NCBI RefSeq assembly: GCF_016735595.1
Contig: NZ_JAERRB010000003.1
Coordinates: 733,401 to 797,400 of the forward strand
Reading direction: 5' to 3'
Length of the DNA stretch: 64,000 nt
Source of the DNA: Chryseolinea lacunae
Lineage (GTDB): Bacteria > Bacteroidota > Bacteroidia > Cytophagales > Cyclobacteriaceae
Part shown: in pieces, positions 1 to 8,836 of the stretch
Layout: the number at the start of each line of letters is the position of its first letter
How positions within the stretch are numbered: position 1 is the stretch's first letter
The notes under the pieces: generated by a model
Seen by the model: only the letters and a program-made list of their open reading frames with translations
Database searches by the model: none
What the model was told of the DNA's origin: nothing
Program-made: the position numbers and the translations under genes

Positions 1-523
1 CTTTCGCGTTCTCGATGCCGACGATGCTTTTGCCCTGCCGGCGCGCAATGTTGTAGAGGTAGGCATCGAGGAACGTGCTTTTCTCTTTTTTTCCAAAGCG
101 TTTCTCCAGGAACATCCGGGCCATGGTGGGAGTCTTCAGCTTGTCGAGCGAAAGCCCCGTGCGCTTCTGCATGAGGCTGTCGATTTCTTTGTATTCCTTT
201 TCGTTAAGAAGTTCTTTAAACTTATTCTTGCCGCTTCTTGCCTGACCGATCATGATGGGAAGAAGGGCTTTCACGATCGAGTCGGGGTGCACCTCGAGCG
301 AAAACGCCTTGCATTCCGAAATCTTCAGCAACACCGAGTCGCTAAAGTCGAAGGCGCGATTGTCCTGCACATGCATGGTGCCAAAGATGTAGGACGGCGA
401 CTTGAGGCCCTTGCCGGAGATTTTCCAGAGGAGCTTGTAGTTGGTGCGTTTGCCCGGGGTTTGGGCAGACAAAGAAAAGGCGGTCAGAAAACAGGCCGCG
501 AGGAGGATGCAAAAACGATTCAT
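1..523 (-). CDS. TraB/GumN family protein, 3' end outside window
   Basis: Reading the minus strand from an ATG at 523 gives an open frame that runs off the left edge (about 174 residues seen). The protein starts with a secretion signal (MNRFCILLAACFLTAFSLSA) followed by the typical TraB/GumN opening LLWKISGKGLKSPSYIFGTMH, with the GTMH motif and a later SIVGIENAK segment. TraB/GumN proteins are Tiki-like putative metalloproteases; here the exported form is expected in the periplasm or outer membrane. The C-terminal half, including the second conserved region, is not in the window. Family assignment is strong; substrate is unknown. Confidence 0.85.
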   Translation of the reverse strand, partial: MNRFCILLAACFLTAFSLSAQTPGKRTNYKLLWKISGKGLKSPSYIFGTMHVQDNRAFDFSDSVLLKISECKAFSLEVHPDSIVKALLPIMIGQARSGKNKFKELLNEKEYKEIDSLMQKRTGLSLDKLKTPTMARMFLEKRFGKKEKSTFLDAYLYNIARRQGKSIVGIENAK

Positions 524-607
524 TCGGAAAACAATATGGGTCAAAAGTAAGATTTTAGTCACGCACGCAAAATTTTTGTGCGCTGGGTTGGGATGATGTG
601 TAATGTT

Positions 608-2824
608 TCAGGATACTTCGCGTGAAACGGGACCGATCAGCAGCGACATCAACACCCAACCGTGAAATGGGAAGGCGTCTTTGCGCGGATGCCGGGACTT
701 CAGCACATCAAGATCGGGTATGGACTTGAAGAAGATCTGCACCTCGTCTTCGTGCAGCAGCGAGTCGTTTTGGTTCCGGAGTTTCACCAGCACATAGCGT
801 TGGTTCGCGGTTTCGAACGGGAAGGGCTGGTCAAGCTTCACCACAAACCAATGCGGATCGAGGTCGTCCTTTTCTTTCAACACCACGCGCGTCACAATGG
901 AGCCCTCCAGTCCATCTTCCAACAAGCCTTGCAGATTTTTATTGTAAGGATCGTTGCAGAGCGAGACGCGCTGGCCCACATAGTTGTGTGCGCGAATGGC
1001 ATTCACAAAATACCAGCTGGTGAGCAGGAAGCCACGGTTCAATGTGCCATAGCCTTTTTTCTCGCGACTGCTGAAATAAATGTCGCGCCAATAGCCGCGC
1101 ACCACGTTGAAGCTTCCCAGGTTCGACAGGAAGAAGATGATGAGGGTGCCGGCAAACGGAAGACTCGCATAAAATTCATAGTCGGCTTTTTCGGGACCTT
1201 TCACAAAAGCCACCAGCAAATATTCAAAGGCAAAAATCGCCGTGAGCGCAATGGCCACATATTTCGATTTGTCAAGCTCACCCACACGCGCGTATGAAAA
1301 CCGAGGCGACTGATTGAGGCAATTGTTGATAATGATGATCCACACTTGCACCATAAAAATGAAGTAAATCACGAAAAAGAGCGTCAGGTTTTGCATGATC
1401 AGAAAATCGTAGAGCCCGTGCACCACCGCCCCGGCAACGAAGCCAAGCGAAACAATGAGCGCGCGATTTGTTTTCCGAAGCTTGAACCGACCCAGCACAA
1501 AACCATAGATCACCACCGACGAGGCAATCATGTGGCCAATCACCGAGAGGTAAGCTCGCCCGTGTATGATTCCTGTAGAGAGATTTTCGAAGTATAGCAG
1601 GTTCTCTACAAACGCAAAGCCCAGCGCGCTGGCAGCAGCATAGCGAATGTAGTGGATGGGTTCGTTCACCCGTGGCATCACCAGGAGAAAGAAGAACACA
1701 GGAACAATCTTCACAAACTCTTCGGGTATGCCGATCATCACAATGGCATAGAGCAAGTCATTCCAAAAGGTGTGGTCTGCTTCCCAGGGAATATAGAGCG
1801 AGTGAAGATCCACATACACCAGGCAAGGCAATGTGCTGAGGGCGCCGCCAAAGAAAAGAACAAGCATGGGCCAAGGTGAAGGGTGTGTCTCAAAAATTGA
1901 AAGCTTGAACACATACACAAACCACACACCACCAATCAACAAGGCGGCCATAAACCCAATAGTGTTTGCGCTGTGCCACACCGAACTCAGGAGCGACGCA
2001 CCATAGGGCGTATAGTCGCCGGTCGTTAAATAGGTGTGGCGACGGAGCACGTCCGGAAAAATTTCTGGTGACGGGTTGTAGGCGAGAAGTTCCTTTAGTT
2101 GAAAATAGCGTTTGTCTTTTGTGTACAGGTCAACAAGGTAGGATAGTGCACCTTCAAAGTTTCCGTTCGCAATGTGGAGTTCCTGTCTGAATTCACGTTC
2201 GGCTTTCTGCGGCTGATTGCGCTTCACATAAAGCTGGCCTTTGCAATAATGGAGATAGGGCAAATCATGCTGATGCACATGGTCAAAATGAACTGCGGCC
2301 GAATCGAACGCTCCGGCTCTGAGGTGGAGCGCCCCCAGGGCAAAATGCGCGGTGTTGCGCACAGAAGAATCCGTTTCGTGAAGCAACGTTTCGTAGCTGC
2401 GCTGCAGGCGTGCCAATTTAATTTCGCCCAGCGAATCTCTGGTGCACGCCAGAAAAAGTTGATAGTGAAAAGGCGTTGGGTGCTTTGCCAGTTCCGAAAG
2501 CGTGGTGTCGTTCGCGTTCAACACCTGAAAATTGTTTGTGGGTGTATAGAGAGAAACTTCGGTTGATTTTTTCTCCGGAAAAAACTTTACAATCGCCATC
2601 GAAACGATCAGGATGCTGAGACTTGAAAGGATGGAAATGGAATAGGGAGACGAAAAGATGAGTTCCTTCTGGGCGTCGCCCGCGGGCCGGTAGTGGTACG
2701 CAAAGGCACCGAGCATGAACAAAAGGATTACGAACAGCATAACAGAAACATAGATGAAACGGGCACGGCTGAACCGACGAGAGGATATTTGCGAACAATA
2801 TAAATAAATTCCATGCCTGCACAA
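608..2824 (-). CDS. TPR-containing PrsW family intramembrane metalloprotease
   Basis: 738 residues. An N-terminal membrane segment (about 24-45) and a second one (about 60-80) precede a TPR-like helical region (about 110-280) and then a multi-pass PrsW domain. PrsW signatures are visible: GIPEEFVKIVPVF (the EExxK motif), ASALGFAFVENLLYF, VIGHMIASS and AVVHGLYDF, which together supply the Glu and His residues of this membrane protease family. PrsW-type proteases cut membrane proteins such as anti-sigma factors; the TPR part could bind the substrate. The first possible start is a TTG at 2824; the only in-frame ATG (2740) would cut the first membrane helix short, so I prefer TTG, without strong proof. 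It is divergent from the polyamine-type operon. Confidence 0.8.
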   Translation of the reverse strand: MCRHGIYLYCSQISSRRFSRARFIYVSVMLFVILLFMLGAFAYHYRPAGDAQKELIFSSPYSISILSSLSILIVSMAIVKFFPEKKSTEVSLYTPTNNFQVLNANDTTLSELAKHPTPFHYQLFLACTRDSLGEIKLARLQRSYETLLHETDSSVRNTAHFALGALHLRAGAFDSAAVHFDHVHQHDLPYLHYCKGQLYVKRNQPQKAEREFRQELHIANGNFEGALSYLVDLYTKDKRYFQLKELLAYNPSPEIFPDVLRRHTYLTTGDYTPYGASLLSSVWHSANTIGFMAALLIGGVWFVYVFKLSIFETHPSPWPMLVLFFGGALSTLPCLVYVDLHSLYIPWEADHTFWNDLLYAIVMIGIPEEFVKIVPVFFFLLVMPRVNEPIHYIRYAAASALGFAFVENLLYFENLSTGIIHGRAYLSVIGHMIASSVVIYGFVLGRFKLRKTNRALIVSLGFVAGAVVHGLYDFLIMQNLTLFFVIYFIFMVQVWIIIINNCLNQSPRFSYARVGELDKSKYVAIALTAIFAFEYLLVAFVKGPEKADYEFYASLPFAGTLIIFFLSNLGSFNVVRGYWRDIYFSSREKKGYGTLNRGFLLTSWYFVNAIRAHNYVGQRVSLCNDPYNKNLQGLLEDGLEGSIVTRVVLKEKDDLDPHWFVVKLDQPFPFETANQRYVLVKLRNQNDSLLHEDEVQIFFKSIPDLDVLKSRHPRKDAFPFHGWVLMSLLIGPVSREVS

Positions 2825-3013
2825 ATCGCCAACCTAAACTGCCAGCACCGACCCTCGGCTAAATCGAACAGGCCATGTGCTTTTTGTTGTTGCGAATGTT
2901 TGGAGGCGGGTAATCCAACAAGGATTTTCGGCCGGGCATTAATTGAGTCGTTGACGAGGTGACGTATTGAACCGTAATCAAAAAATTGCTATTCTTACCA
3001 AAACGTTGCGTCT

Positions 3014-3406
3014 TTGAACCAAATCTCTCCCGAACCCATCCTCGCCTCCCGGGGAACGCCTATTCCCGGTTTGCACATCGTGGCAAATTTTTCTGTGGCC
3101 AGCGCCGATAAAATTGAAGGGCATGCGTCGTTCAAAACTTTCATAGAGAGTCAGATTGCCCTGCTGGGCCTGAGCAAGGTCGGCGAAGTATATCACGATT
3201 TTCCCGGTGGAGGTTTCACCGCCGTGGTTTGTCTCACCGAGTCGCACCTTTCCATCCACACCTGGCCCGAGCAACACTACATCACGTTCGATGTTTTTTT
3301 GTCCAACTATATGAAAGACAACCGGGCAACAACGCGTCTGTTGTATGCTGCTGTGCAGCAATTTTTCAAGGCCGAAGTTCGCTTCGAACAAATTATTGAC
3401 CGATAA
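3014..3406 (+). CDS. S-adenosylmethionine decarboxylase-like proenzyme (SpeD/SpeH family)
   Basis: 130 residues, the usual size of bacterial class 1B enzymes. The self-cleavage signature TESHLSIHTWPE is present, so Ser77 should become the pyruvoyl group, with His82 matching the processing His. The position that holds the catalytic acid Cys in characterised AdoMet decarboxylases (DVFTCG) reads DVFLSN, with Ser97. This suggests a variant or altered substrate; SpeD homologues that became arginine or ornithine decarboxylases are known. The start is a TTG: an in-frame stop lies at 2975 and no ATG precedes the conserved GLHIVANF. First gene of a compact operon with a spermidine synthase-like gene, which supports a polyamine role. 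Confidence 0.85.
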   Translation: MNQISPEPILASRGTPIPGLHIVANFSVASADKIEGHASFKTFIESQIALLGLSKVGEVYHDFPGGGFTAVVCLTESHLSIHTWPEQHYITFDVFLSNYMKDNRATTRLLYAAVQQFFKAEVRFEQIIDR

Positions 3407-3408
3407 CT

Positions 3409-4047
3409 ATGAAGCGCGGAGATGTTCACAGCTGCCCCAGTTGCAACACGTTGCACACCGTAACGTTGATCGAGTCGTCGTTGATTGTTTGCAAAAGCTG
3501 CGGTACTTACATTCATGAAGCCACCGGCGACGAAAACACACCCGAGCAGTCGAAGATGCCCGACGACTGGACTTTTCTGAAAATAGGATCTACCTGCGAA
3601 TTGCCCCAGCAAACATTCCACCTCGTGGGCCGCTGCCGGTTGCAGTTGCGCAATGACTATAAAAATTTCTGGTGCGCCGAATATGGTCGTGGCAAATGTC
3701 TTTGGATTGCCGAATCGTTTGGAAGCTTTTCCATCTTTTTGTCGGCGTGGGAAAAATTCGCGGGCGATCCTGCACAACTTCGAGCCGGTGCGTCGGTCAA
3801 GATGTCGAATGAGTTGAAGTTGATCGGAGAGTACGTCGAGAAGTGTGAAGGCATTTCGTTCGCCGGAGAGATTGGGGCATGGAATTTTTTCACGCCCGGA
3901 TTTTTTGTAGTGCAGGCGAGCGCAACCACAAAGACATCGTTCTTTTTCCTGGAGCCCAAAAAAAATGTGTCGTTCCTGAGTGGCGAAAAAATTCTGGCCG
4001 AAAGGCTCAACTTCAAAAATACCATCGAGTGGAATGAGTGGAAGTAG
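3409..4047 (+). CDS. Zinc-ribbon protein with DUF4178-like domain
   Basis: 212 residues, starting 2 nt after the SpeD-like stop. The N-terminus has a two-CxxC zinc ribbon (CPSC ... CKSC). A region around 45-110 (IGSTCELPQQTFHLVGRC, then WCAEYGRGKCLWIAES) resembles DUF4178, the domain seen more clearly in the next gene. No signal peptide or membrane segment. DUF4178 proteins recur in operons with DUF350, SpeD and SpeE homologues; their biochemical role is unknown. The gene end overlaps the next start by 14 nt, so the two are probably co-translated. The DUF4178 call is moderate. Confidence 0.7.
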   Translation: MKRGDVHSCPSCNTLHTVTLIESSLIVCKSCGTYIHEATGDENTPEQSKMPDDWTFLKIGSTCELPQQTFHLVGRCRLQLRNDYKNFWCAEYGRGKCLWIAESFGSFSIFLSAWEKFAGDPAQLRAGASVKMSNELKLIGEYVEKCEGISFAGEIGAWNFFTPGFFVVQASATTKTSFFFLEPKKNVSFLSGEKILAERLNFKNTIEWNEWK

Positions 4048-5284
4048 CTACACGATTGCCTGCCCGAAATGCCAGACGGTGAACACCGTTCGCGGCAAAG
4101 CCATGACTTTGGCGCTCACATGTTCTTCGTGCAAAACATACTTCGGCGTTGGAAAATGGAGTAAGGATCTCACCACGTTTGGAACAAGCTATGAGCCCGT
4201 GCTGCCCATTGGCGCGAAAGGCAAGATTGATGGAAAGGTGTATGAAGTGATGGGGCTTGTGGTGAAGAAGGAACAAAAGTACAAATACGACTGGCGAGAA
4301 TACATCATCTTTAATCCCTTCGAGGGCTACGCATTTTTGTCGGAATACAATGGCCACTGGAACATGGTGTGGCCTGTCGACGATGTTCCGCCACTGGCCA
4401 TGTCGGCAAGCGATTTTGTTGACGAGGGATTTCACTTTCGCCTCTTTCAGAAATACAAAGCCAAAGTGATCTACGCGGTAGGAGAGTTTTTTTTCGACGT
4501 TGTTCACATCACTGAAACCACATTCAACCGGGAATTCATTGCCCCACCCCTGCTCTTCGCGTTGGAGAAAAGCGACGACAGCGTCCTCTGGTGCAAGGGC
4601 GAATACATGACTCCCAGCGAGGTGGCCAGCGCGTTTCAGATTCCGGTGAGCAAGCTTCCATCCAAAACCGGCATGGGCTACACACAGCCGATGATGGGCA
4701 AAATTAAAAATGGCGCGGTGGTTAGCTTTTCAATATTGGTCTTCATCTTCTTGCTGATTGCACAGATGTTCTTCAGCGGTAGCGCCGAAGAGAAAGTAGT
4801 GTATCAGGGCAACTTTTTTCAAGCCGATCTGAAAGACCAAAAGTTTTTTAAAACATCCTCATTCACCCTCGAAGGCGGTTCGAAAAGTCTGGAAGTGGTT
4901 GTGGTGGCGCCATTGCTGAACGACTGGTTCTTTGCCGAATTTTCACTGATCGACGAAACCACAGGAACAGAAACGATCTTCACAAAAGACGTGGAATATT
5001 ATCAAGGCTACGAAGACGGCGAATCATGGTCCGAAGGGTCGACAAAAGGTGAAGCGTTCCTGTCGCAAATTCCCGCGGGAAAATATCACATCAATATCTA
5101 TCCGGAGTTCAGCACATCGAGCCACGAGTTTTCGCTGACCGTGAAACGCGATGTGGCCGCGTGGTCAAACTTCTGGCTCACGCTGCTCATGTTGTCCGTT
5201 TTTCCGATCGGCTATTTTATCCGCAGAAACTGGATGGAGAAAAAGCGATGGTCCGAAAGCGACTATTCACCTTACGAATATTAA
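4034..5284 (+). CDS. Zinc-ribbon DUF4178 membrane protein
   Basis: 416 residues from an ATG at 4034, chosen because the zinc ribbon (CPKC ... CSSC) begins just after it; a GTG at 3980 would add residues coded inside the previous gene. DUF4178 follows at about 55-130 (LPIGAKGKIDGKVYEVMGL, then WREYIIFNP and FLSEYNGHW). Two membrane helices are seen, near 227-250 and near 385-402, enclosing a roughly 135-residue extracytoplasmic region. The protein is therefore probably anchored with the ribbon and DUF4178 in the cytoplasm. It sits with DUF350 and a SpeE-like protein; function unknown but part of a conserved polyamine-linked neighbourhood. Confidence 0.8.
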   Translation: MSGSSYTIACPKCQTVNTVRGKAMTLALTCSSCKTYFGVGKWSKDLTTFGTSYEPVLPIGAKGKIDGKVYEVMGLVVKKEQKYKYDWREYIIFNPFEGYAFLSEYNGHWNMVWPVDDVPPLAMSASDFVDEGFHFRLFQKYKAKVIYAVGEFFFDVVHITETTFNREFIAPPLLFALEKSDDSVLWCKGEYMTPSEVASAFQIPVSKLPSKTGMGYTQPMMGKIKNGAVVSFSILVFIFLLIAQMFFSGSAEEKVVYQGNFFQADLKDQKFFKTSSFTLEGGSKSLEVVVVAPLLNDWFFAEFSLIDETTGTETIFTKDVEYYQGYEDGESWSEGSTKGEAFLSQIPAGKYHINIYPEFSTSSHEFSLTVKRDVAAWSNFWLTLLMLSVFPIGYFIRRNWMEKKRWSESDYSPYEY

Positions 5285-5297
5285 ACCGCACAGCACT

Positions 5298-5480
5298 ATG
5301 AATCTCGACGATCTTAAAGGACTGAAGTATTACATCGGCTATGCCGCTGCTGTGATGGGGTTCTTCATCTATTCGCACATGGTGGGCTGGAAATGGTTCA
5401 ACCCCACGCATACCGAAAAAGAGCACAACAACGGAACACATCATGTGGGCGGTGGAAGAAGTTATATGTATCACAAATAA
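5298..5480 (+). CDS. Small single-pass membrane protein in polyamine-type operon
   Basis: 60 residues, ATG 13 nt after the previous stop. One membrane helix (about 10-27, YYIGYAAAVMGFFIYSH) is followed by a short polar His- and Gly-rich tail (GTHHVGGGRSYMYHK). No family recognised. Position between the DUF4178 and DUF350 genes, with short gaps on both sides, supports translation and a role as a small subunit of a membrane complex. It is too short for function to be inferred. Confidence 0.7.
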   Translation: MNLDDLKGLKYYIGYAAAVMGFFIYSHMVGWKWFNPTHTEKEHNNGTHHVGGGRSYMYHK

Positions 5481-5492
5481 AACAACAGCATT

Positions 5493-5699
5493 ATGGAATG
5501 GAAATACGTTATGGCATCGGTCATCTTTTCACTCGTCGGAATTCTGATTCTCGGCGTTTGTTTCTGGTTCTTTGAAAAGATCACGCCCGAAAATCTCTGG
5601 AAAGAAATCATCGAGAAGAACAACGTGGCACTTGCCATCGTGGCTGGTGCATTCATGATCGCCATGGGCATCATCATCGGTTCGGCGATTCACAGCTAG
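5493..5699 (+). CDS. DUF350 (YjfL-like) membrane protein
   Basis: 68 residues with two membrane helices (about 8-27 and 45-65). The layout, including the FFEKITPENLWKEIIEKNNVALAIVAGAFMIAMG-type core (positions 27-60), matches DUF350. DUF350/YjfL proteins occur beside glutathionylspermidine-synthase-like and polyamine genes in many bacteria, which fits this operon. Start ATG at 5493, 12 nt after the small membrane protein. Only about half of the usual four-helix DUF350 length is present, i.e. a single repeat unit. Confidence 0.8.
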   Translation: MEWKYVMASVIFSLVGILILGVCFWFFEKITPENLWKEIIEKNNVALAIVAGAFMIAMGIIIGSAIHS

Positions 5700-5711
5700 A
5701 CAATTTTCGTG

Positions 5712-7238
5712 ATGACTTCAAAGAGAGATACGGCGGCAAGCTTTGAATGGCTGCTGCTTATTTCTGTGTTCGTGGTAGCCACGTGCGGACTGATCTACGA
5801 ACTGGTGGCCGGCACACTGGCCAGTTACCTGCTGGGCGATTCGGTCACACAATTCTCGACCATCATCGGCACCTACCTTTTCGCGATGGGCATTGGCTCA
5901 TACCTTTCAAAATTTCTGCGCAGCAACCTGTTGTCATGGTTCATCACCATCGAACTTTTGGTGGGTATGGTGGGCGGCTTCAGCGCCGGCGTGCTGTTCA
6001 TCCTTTTCGAGCAGGTTGTTTATTTCCGCGTCATCCTCTATGCATTGGTTGTGCTCACGGGCACACTGGTGGGACTGGAACTTCCATTGCTGATGCGCAT
6101 CCTGAAAGACCGCATCGAGTTCAGCGACCTCGTGTCCAGAATTTTCACCTTCGACTACATTGGCGCGCTTTTCGCGTCATTGCTTTTTCCATTGATCTTC
6201 ATTCCCTACCTCGGCCTCTTGCGCACATCATTTTTCTTTGGGTTTCTCAACGTGAGCGTGGCTTGGGTGGTGGCATACAGGTTCAAAGAAGACATTCGTG
6301 CTTATCCACGACTGAAATGGAGTTCCATCATCTGCTTGTTATTGCTGGCCACGGGTTTTATTTTCTCCGAAAAACTGACCGCGCTTTCAGAAACGCTCAC
6401 CTATCCCGACAAAATTGTGTATGCCAAGTCAAGCCCCTATCAACGCATCGTGCTGACGCGTGGCGTGAACGACTGGCGCCTGTTTTTGAATGGCAACCTT
6501 CAATTCAGTTCGCTCGATGAATACCGCTATCATGAAGCATTGATCCATCCCGGCATGAGCCGTTTGAAAAACCCGGAAAACATATTGGTGCTTGGCGGTG
6601 GCGATGGCATGGCCGTGCGTGAAATCCTGAAGTATCCGTCGGTTAAAAAAATTACGCTGGTCGATCTCGATCCTTCTGTCACAACATTGTTTCGCTCCAA
6701 TGCGACGCTGCAAAAACTGAATGAACATTCTTTGTCATCGGCGAAGGTGAGTGTGATAAACCAGGACGCGTTTGTCTGGATCAGAGGTCAGGAGAAATTG
6801 TTTGACTTCATCACCATCGATTTTCCGGACCCGTCAAACTACTCGCTGGGAAAACTATATACGACCAGCTTCTATCGCGAGCTGCACCGCATACTGGCAC
6901 CGGGTGGTTGCTTGGTCATTCAATCGACATCGCCTTTTGTGGCGCGAAAGTCGTTCTGGATCATAGACGCCACGCTGCACAAAGCGGGCTTCGACACGCA
7001 ACCCTATCATTGTTATGTCCCCTCGTTTGGCGAATGGGGTTTTGTGCTGGCATTCGAAAAACAGCCGGAAGAAACCTATCATTTTCCCAACGGTTTAAAA
7101 TTTGTGAACGAAGCCAGCGTGGCCCAGCTCTACAATTTTCCACCCGACATGAGCGCCGTGGAAAGTGCCTACAACACCCTGAACAATCAGGTTCTGGTCA
7201 ACACGTTTGAAAAAGAATGGGCTGACTACACACGATGA
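5712..7238 (+). CDS. Membrane-anchored spermidine synthase-like aminopropyltransferase
   Basis: 508 residues from the ATG at 5712 (a GTG lies one codon upstream). The first 220 or so residues form about seven membrane helices; the C-terminal half is a spermidine synthase fold with SPYQRIVLTR, the LVLGGGDGMAVRE nucleotide-binding loop, TLVDLDPSV and the active-site DFPDPSNYSLGKLYT. Spermidine synthases transfer aminopropyl from decarboxylated AdoMet to an amine; the SpeD-like gene upstream could supply that donor. The acceptor for the membrane-bound form is not known and may be a lipid-associated or periplasmic amine. Its stop overlaps the next start (ATGA). Confidence 0.88.
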   Translation: MTSKRDTAASFEWLLLISVFVVATCGLIYELVAGTLASYLLGDSVTQFSTIIGTYLFAMGIGSYLSKFLRSNLLSWFITIELLVGMVGGFSAGVLFILFEQVVYFRVILYALVVLTGTLVGLELPLLMRILKDRIEFSDLVSRIFTFDYIGALFASLLFPLIFIPYLGLLRTSFFFGFLNVSVAWVVAYRFKEDIRAYPRLKWSSIICLLLLATGFIFSEKLTALSETLTYPDKIVYAKSSPYQRIVLTRGVNDWRLFLNGNLQFSSLDEYRYHEALIHPGMSRLKNPENILVLGGGDGMAVREILKYPSVKKITLVDLDPSVTTLFRSNATLQKLNEHSLSSAKVSVINQDAFVWIRGQEKLFDFITIDFPDPSNYSLGKLYTTSFYRELHRILAPGGCLVIQSTSPFVARKSFWIIDATLHKAGFDTQPYHCYVPSFGEWGFVLAFEKQPEETYHFPNGLKFVNEASVAQLYNFPPDMSAVESAYNTLNNQVLVNTFEKEWADYTR

Positions 7239-8836
7239 TAACGCGCAGAAATTTTGTGACCCGCATGGCGCAAGGCGTAGGAGCCTCGTTGATGCTGCCC
7301 GCCCTGCAACATTGCTCATCCCAACCTCACTACACGGCGCATACCGCAGGAGCCAACGCCCAGCTGGGCCATCGGCTCCGCACCATGGATTTTGGAAAGC
7401 CAACTTCATCGCAGCAAACAGACGTGGTCATTGTTGGCGGAGGCGTGGCGGGTTTGTCGGCGGCGCGCATTCTGAAAAAACAAACAAACAACTTTGTGTT
7501 GCTCGAGATGGCCGAAGAGACCGGAGGCAATTCGCTAGGCGGAAGCAACGCGTTGACATCCTATCCCTGGGGCGCGCACTACTTGCCGCTGCCTAACGCC
7601 AATGACCCGGAGCTGACAGCTTTCCTGCGCGAGTCGAATGTGATAACGGGCTATGAAAACGGGCTTCCGGTGTTCAATGAATATTATCTGTGCTTCGATC
7701 CCAAGGAGCGTTTGTTGATCAATCAATATTGGCAGGAGGGCCTCGTTCCGCGCGAGGGTGTGCCGGCAAAAGATCGCGAAGAAATTGAACGATTTCTTTC
7801 GATGATGCACGACTTCAAAAACAAAAAAGGCAGTGATGGCCGCGAAGCGTTCATGATACCCGTAGCCGAAAGCTCGCAAGACCCTGAATTGTTGCAGTGG
7901 GACAACATCTCAATGGAAGAATTTCTGAAGCAACATCAGTTCGCTTCACCCTATTTGAAATGGTATGTGAACTACTGTTGTGCGGATGACTTTGGCTCGT
8001 CGCTGGCCGACACTTCGGCATGGGCCGGCATCCACTATTTCGCATCGCGCAAAGGCCACGGCGCCAATGCAACATCCGATGCCGTGCTCACGTGGCCGGA
8101 GGGAAACTTCTGGCTTGTGAAACAGCTGCGACAACCGGTGCACAATCACATCAGGACAAACACCCTTGTGTATACCATATCAGAAACATCACAAGGTGTG
8201 GACGTGACATGCTTCGATGCGAAAACAAATTCGTCGCTCGTCATCCACGCACGCAGTGTCATCATGGCCACGCCACAGTTTGTGACACAACGCCTTTTGC
8301 AAACACCCAGAGTCATCGACTACAAAACGTTTCACTATGCGCCGTGGATGGTTGCCAACATCACCACAACAGCAGGGCTTGCCGAGAAGAAGGGAGAGCC
8401 GCTCAGTTGGGACAACGTTTTTTACGGTAGCCAATCCTTGGGCTATGTCAATGCCATGAATCAACACACCGGCCTGTCGGGTCCGGAAAAAATAATCACC
8501 TACTACCATCCCATGTTGGGTGCTGATGCGGCCGTGCTCCGAAACCAGGCATACAAAACTACTCCCGACGAGTGGACCAATACCATCCTCGCCGATCTGA
8601 AAGTGGCACACCACGACATCGAGAAATACATCACCGACATAAACATCTGGATCTGGGGCCATGGCATGATCAAACCTTCGCCCGGGTTTATGTGGAGCGA
8701 CAACCGGAGAAATGCCGGTCGTGCGTTGAATAAAAAAATATTCTTCGCGCATTCCGACCTCAGCGGTCTTTCAATTTTTGAAGAAGCGTTTTATCAGGGA
8801 CACACCGCGGCGCACGCGTTGCTTACAGAATCATGA
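7235..8836 (+). CDS. Tat-exported FAD-dependent amine oxidase-like protein
   Basis: 533 residues. The N-terminus has a twin-arginine motif (TRRNFVTRM) and a Cys (QHCSS) at the end of the hydrophobic stretch, suggesting a Tat-exported lipoprotein. The FAD-binding dinucleotide fold follows: DVVIVGGGVAGLSAARIL, then LLEMAEETGGNS. The C-terminal part has the closing FAD motif around FFAHSDLSGLSIFEEAFYQG. Family: flavin amine oxidase (PF01593-like). Together with the SpeD- and SpeE-like genes, an oxidised polyamine or polyamine conjugate is a plausible substrate; that is inference. Start and stop both overlap neighbours by 4 nt (ATGA), so translational coupling is likely. Confidence 0.85.
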   Translation: MITRRNFVTRMAQGVGASLMLPALQHCSSQPHYTAHTAGANAQLGHRLRTMDFGKPTSSQQTDVVIVGGGVAGLSAARILKKQTNNFVLLEMAEETGGNSLGGSNALTSYPWGAHYLPLPNANDPELTAFLRESNVITGYENGLPVFNEYYLCFDPKERLLINQYWQEGLVPREGVPAKDREEIERFLSMMHDFKNKKGSDGREAFMIPVAESSQDPELLQWDNISMEEFLKQHQFASPYLKWYVNYCCADDFGSSLADTSAWAGIHYFASRKGHGANATSDAVLTWPEGNFWLVKQLRQPVHNHIRTNTLVYTISETSQGVDVTCFDAKTNSSLVIHARSVIMATPQFVTQRLLQTPRVIDYKTFHYAPWMVANITTTAGLAEKKGEPLSWDNVFYGSQSLGYVNAMNQHTGLSGPEKIITYYHPMLGADAAVLRNQAYKTTPDEWTNTILADLKVAHHDIEKYITDINIWIWGHGMIKPSPGFMWSDNRRNAGRALNKKIFFAHSDLSGLSIFEEAFYQGHTAAHALLTES

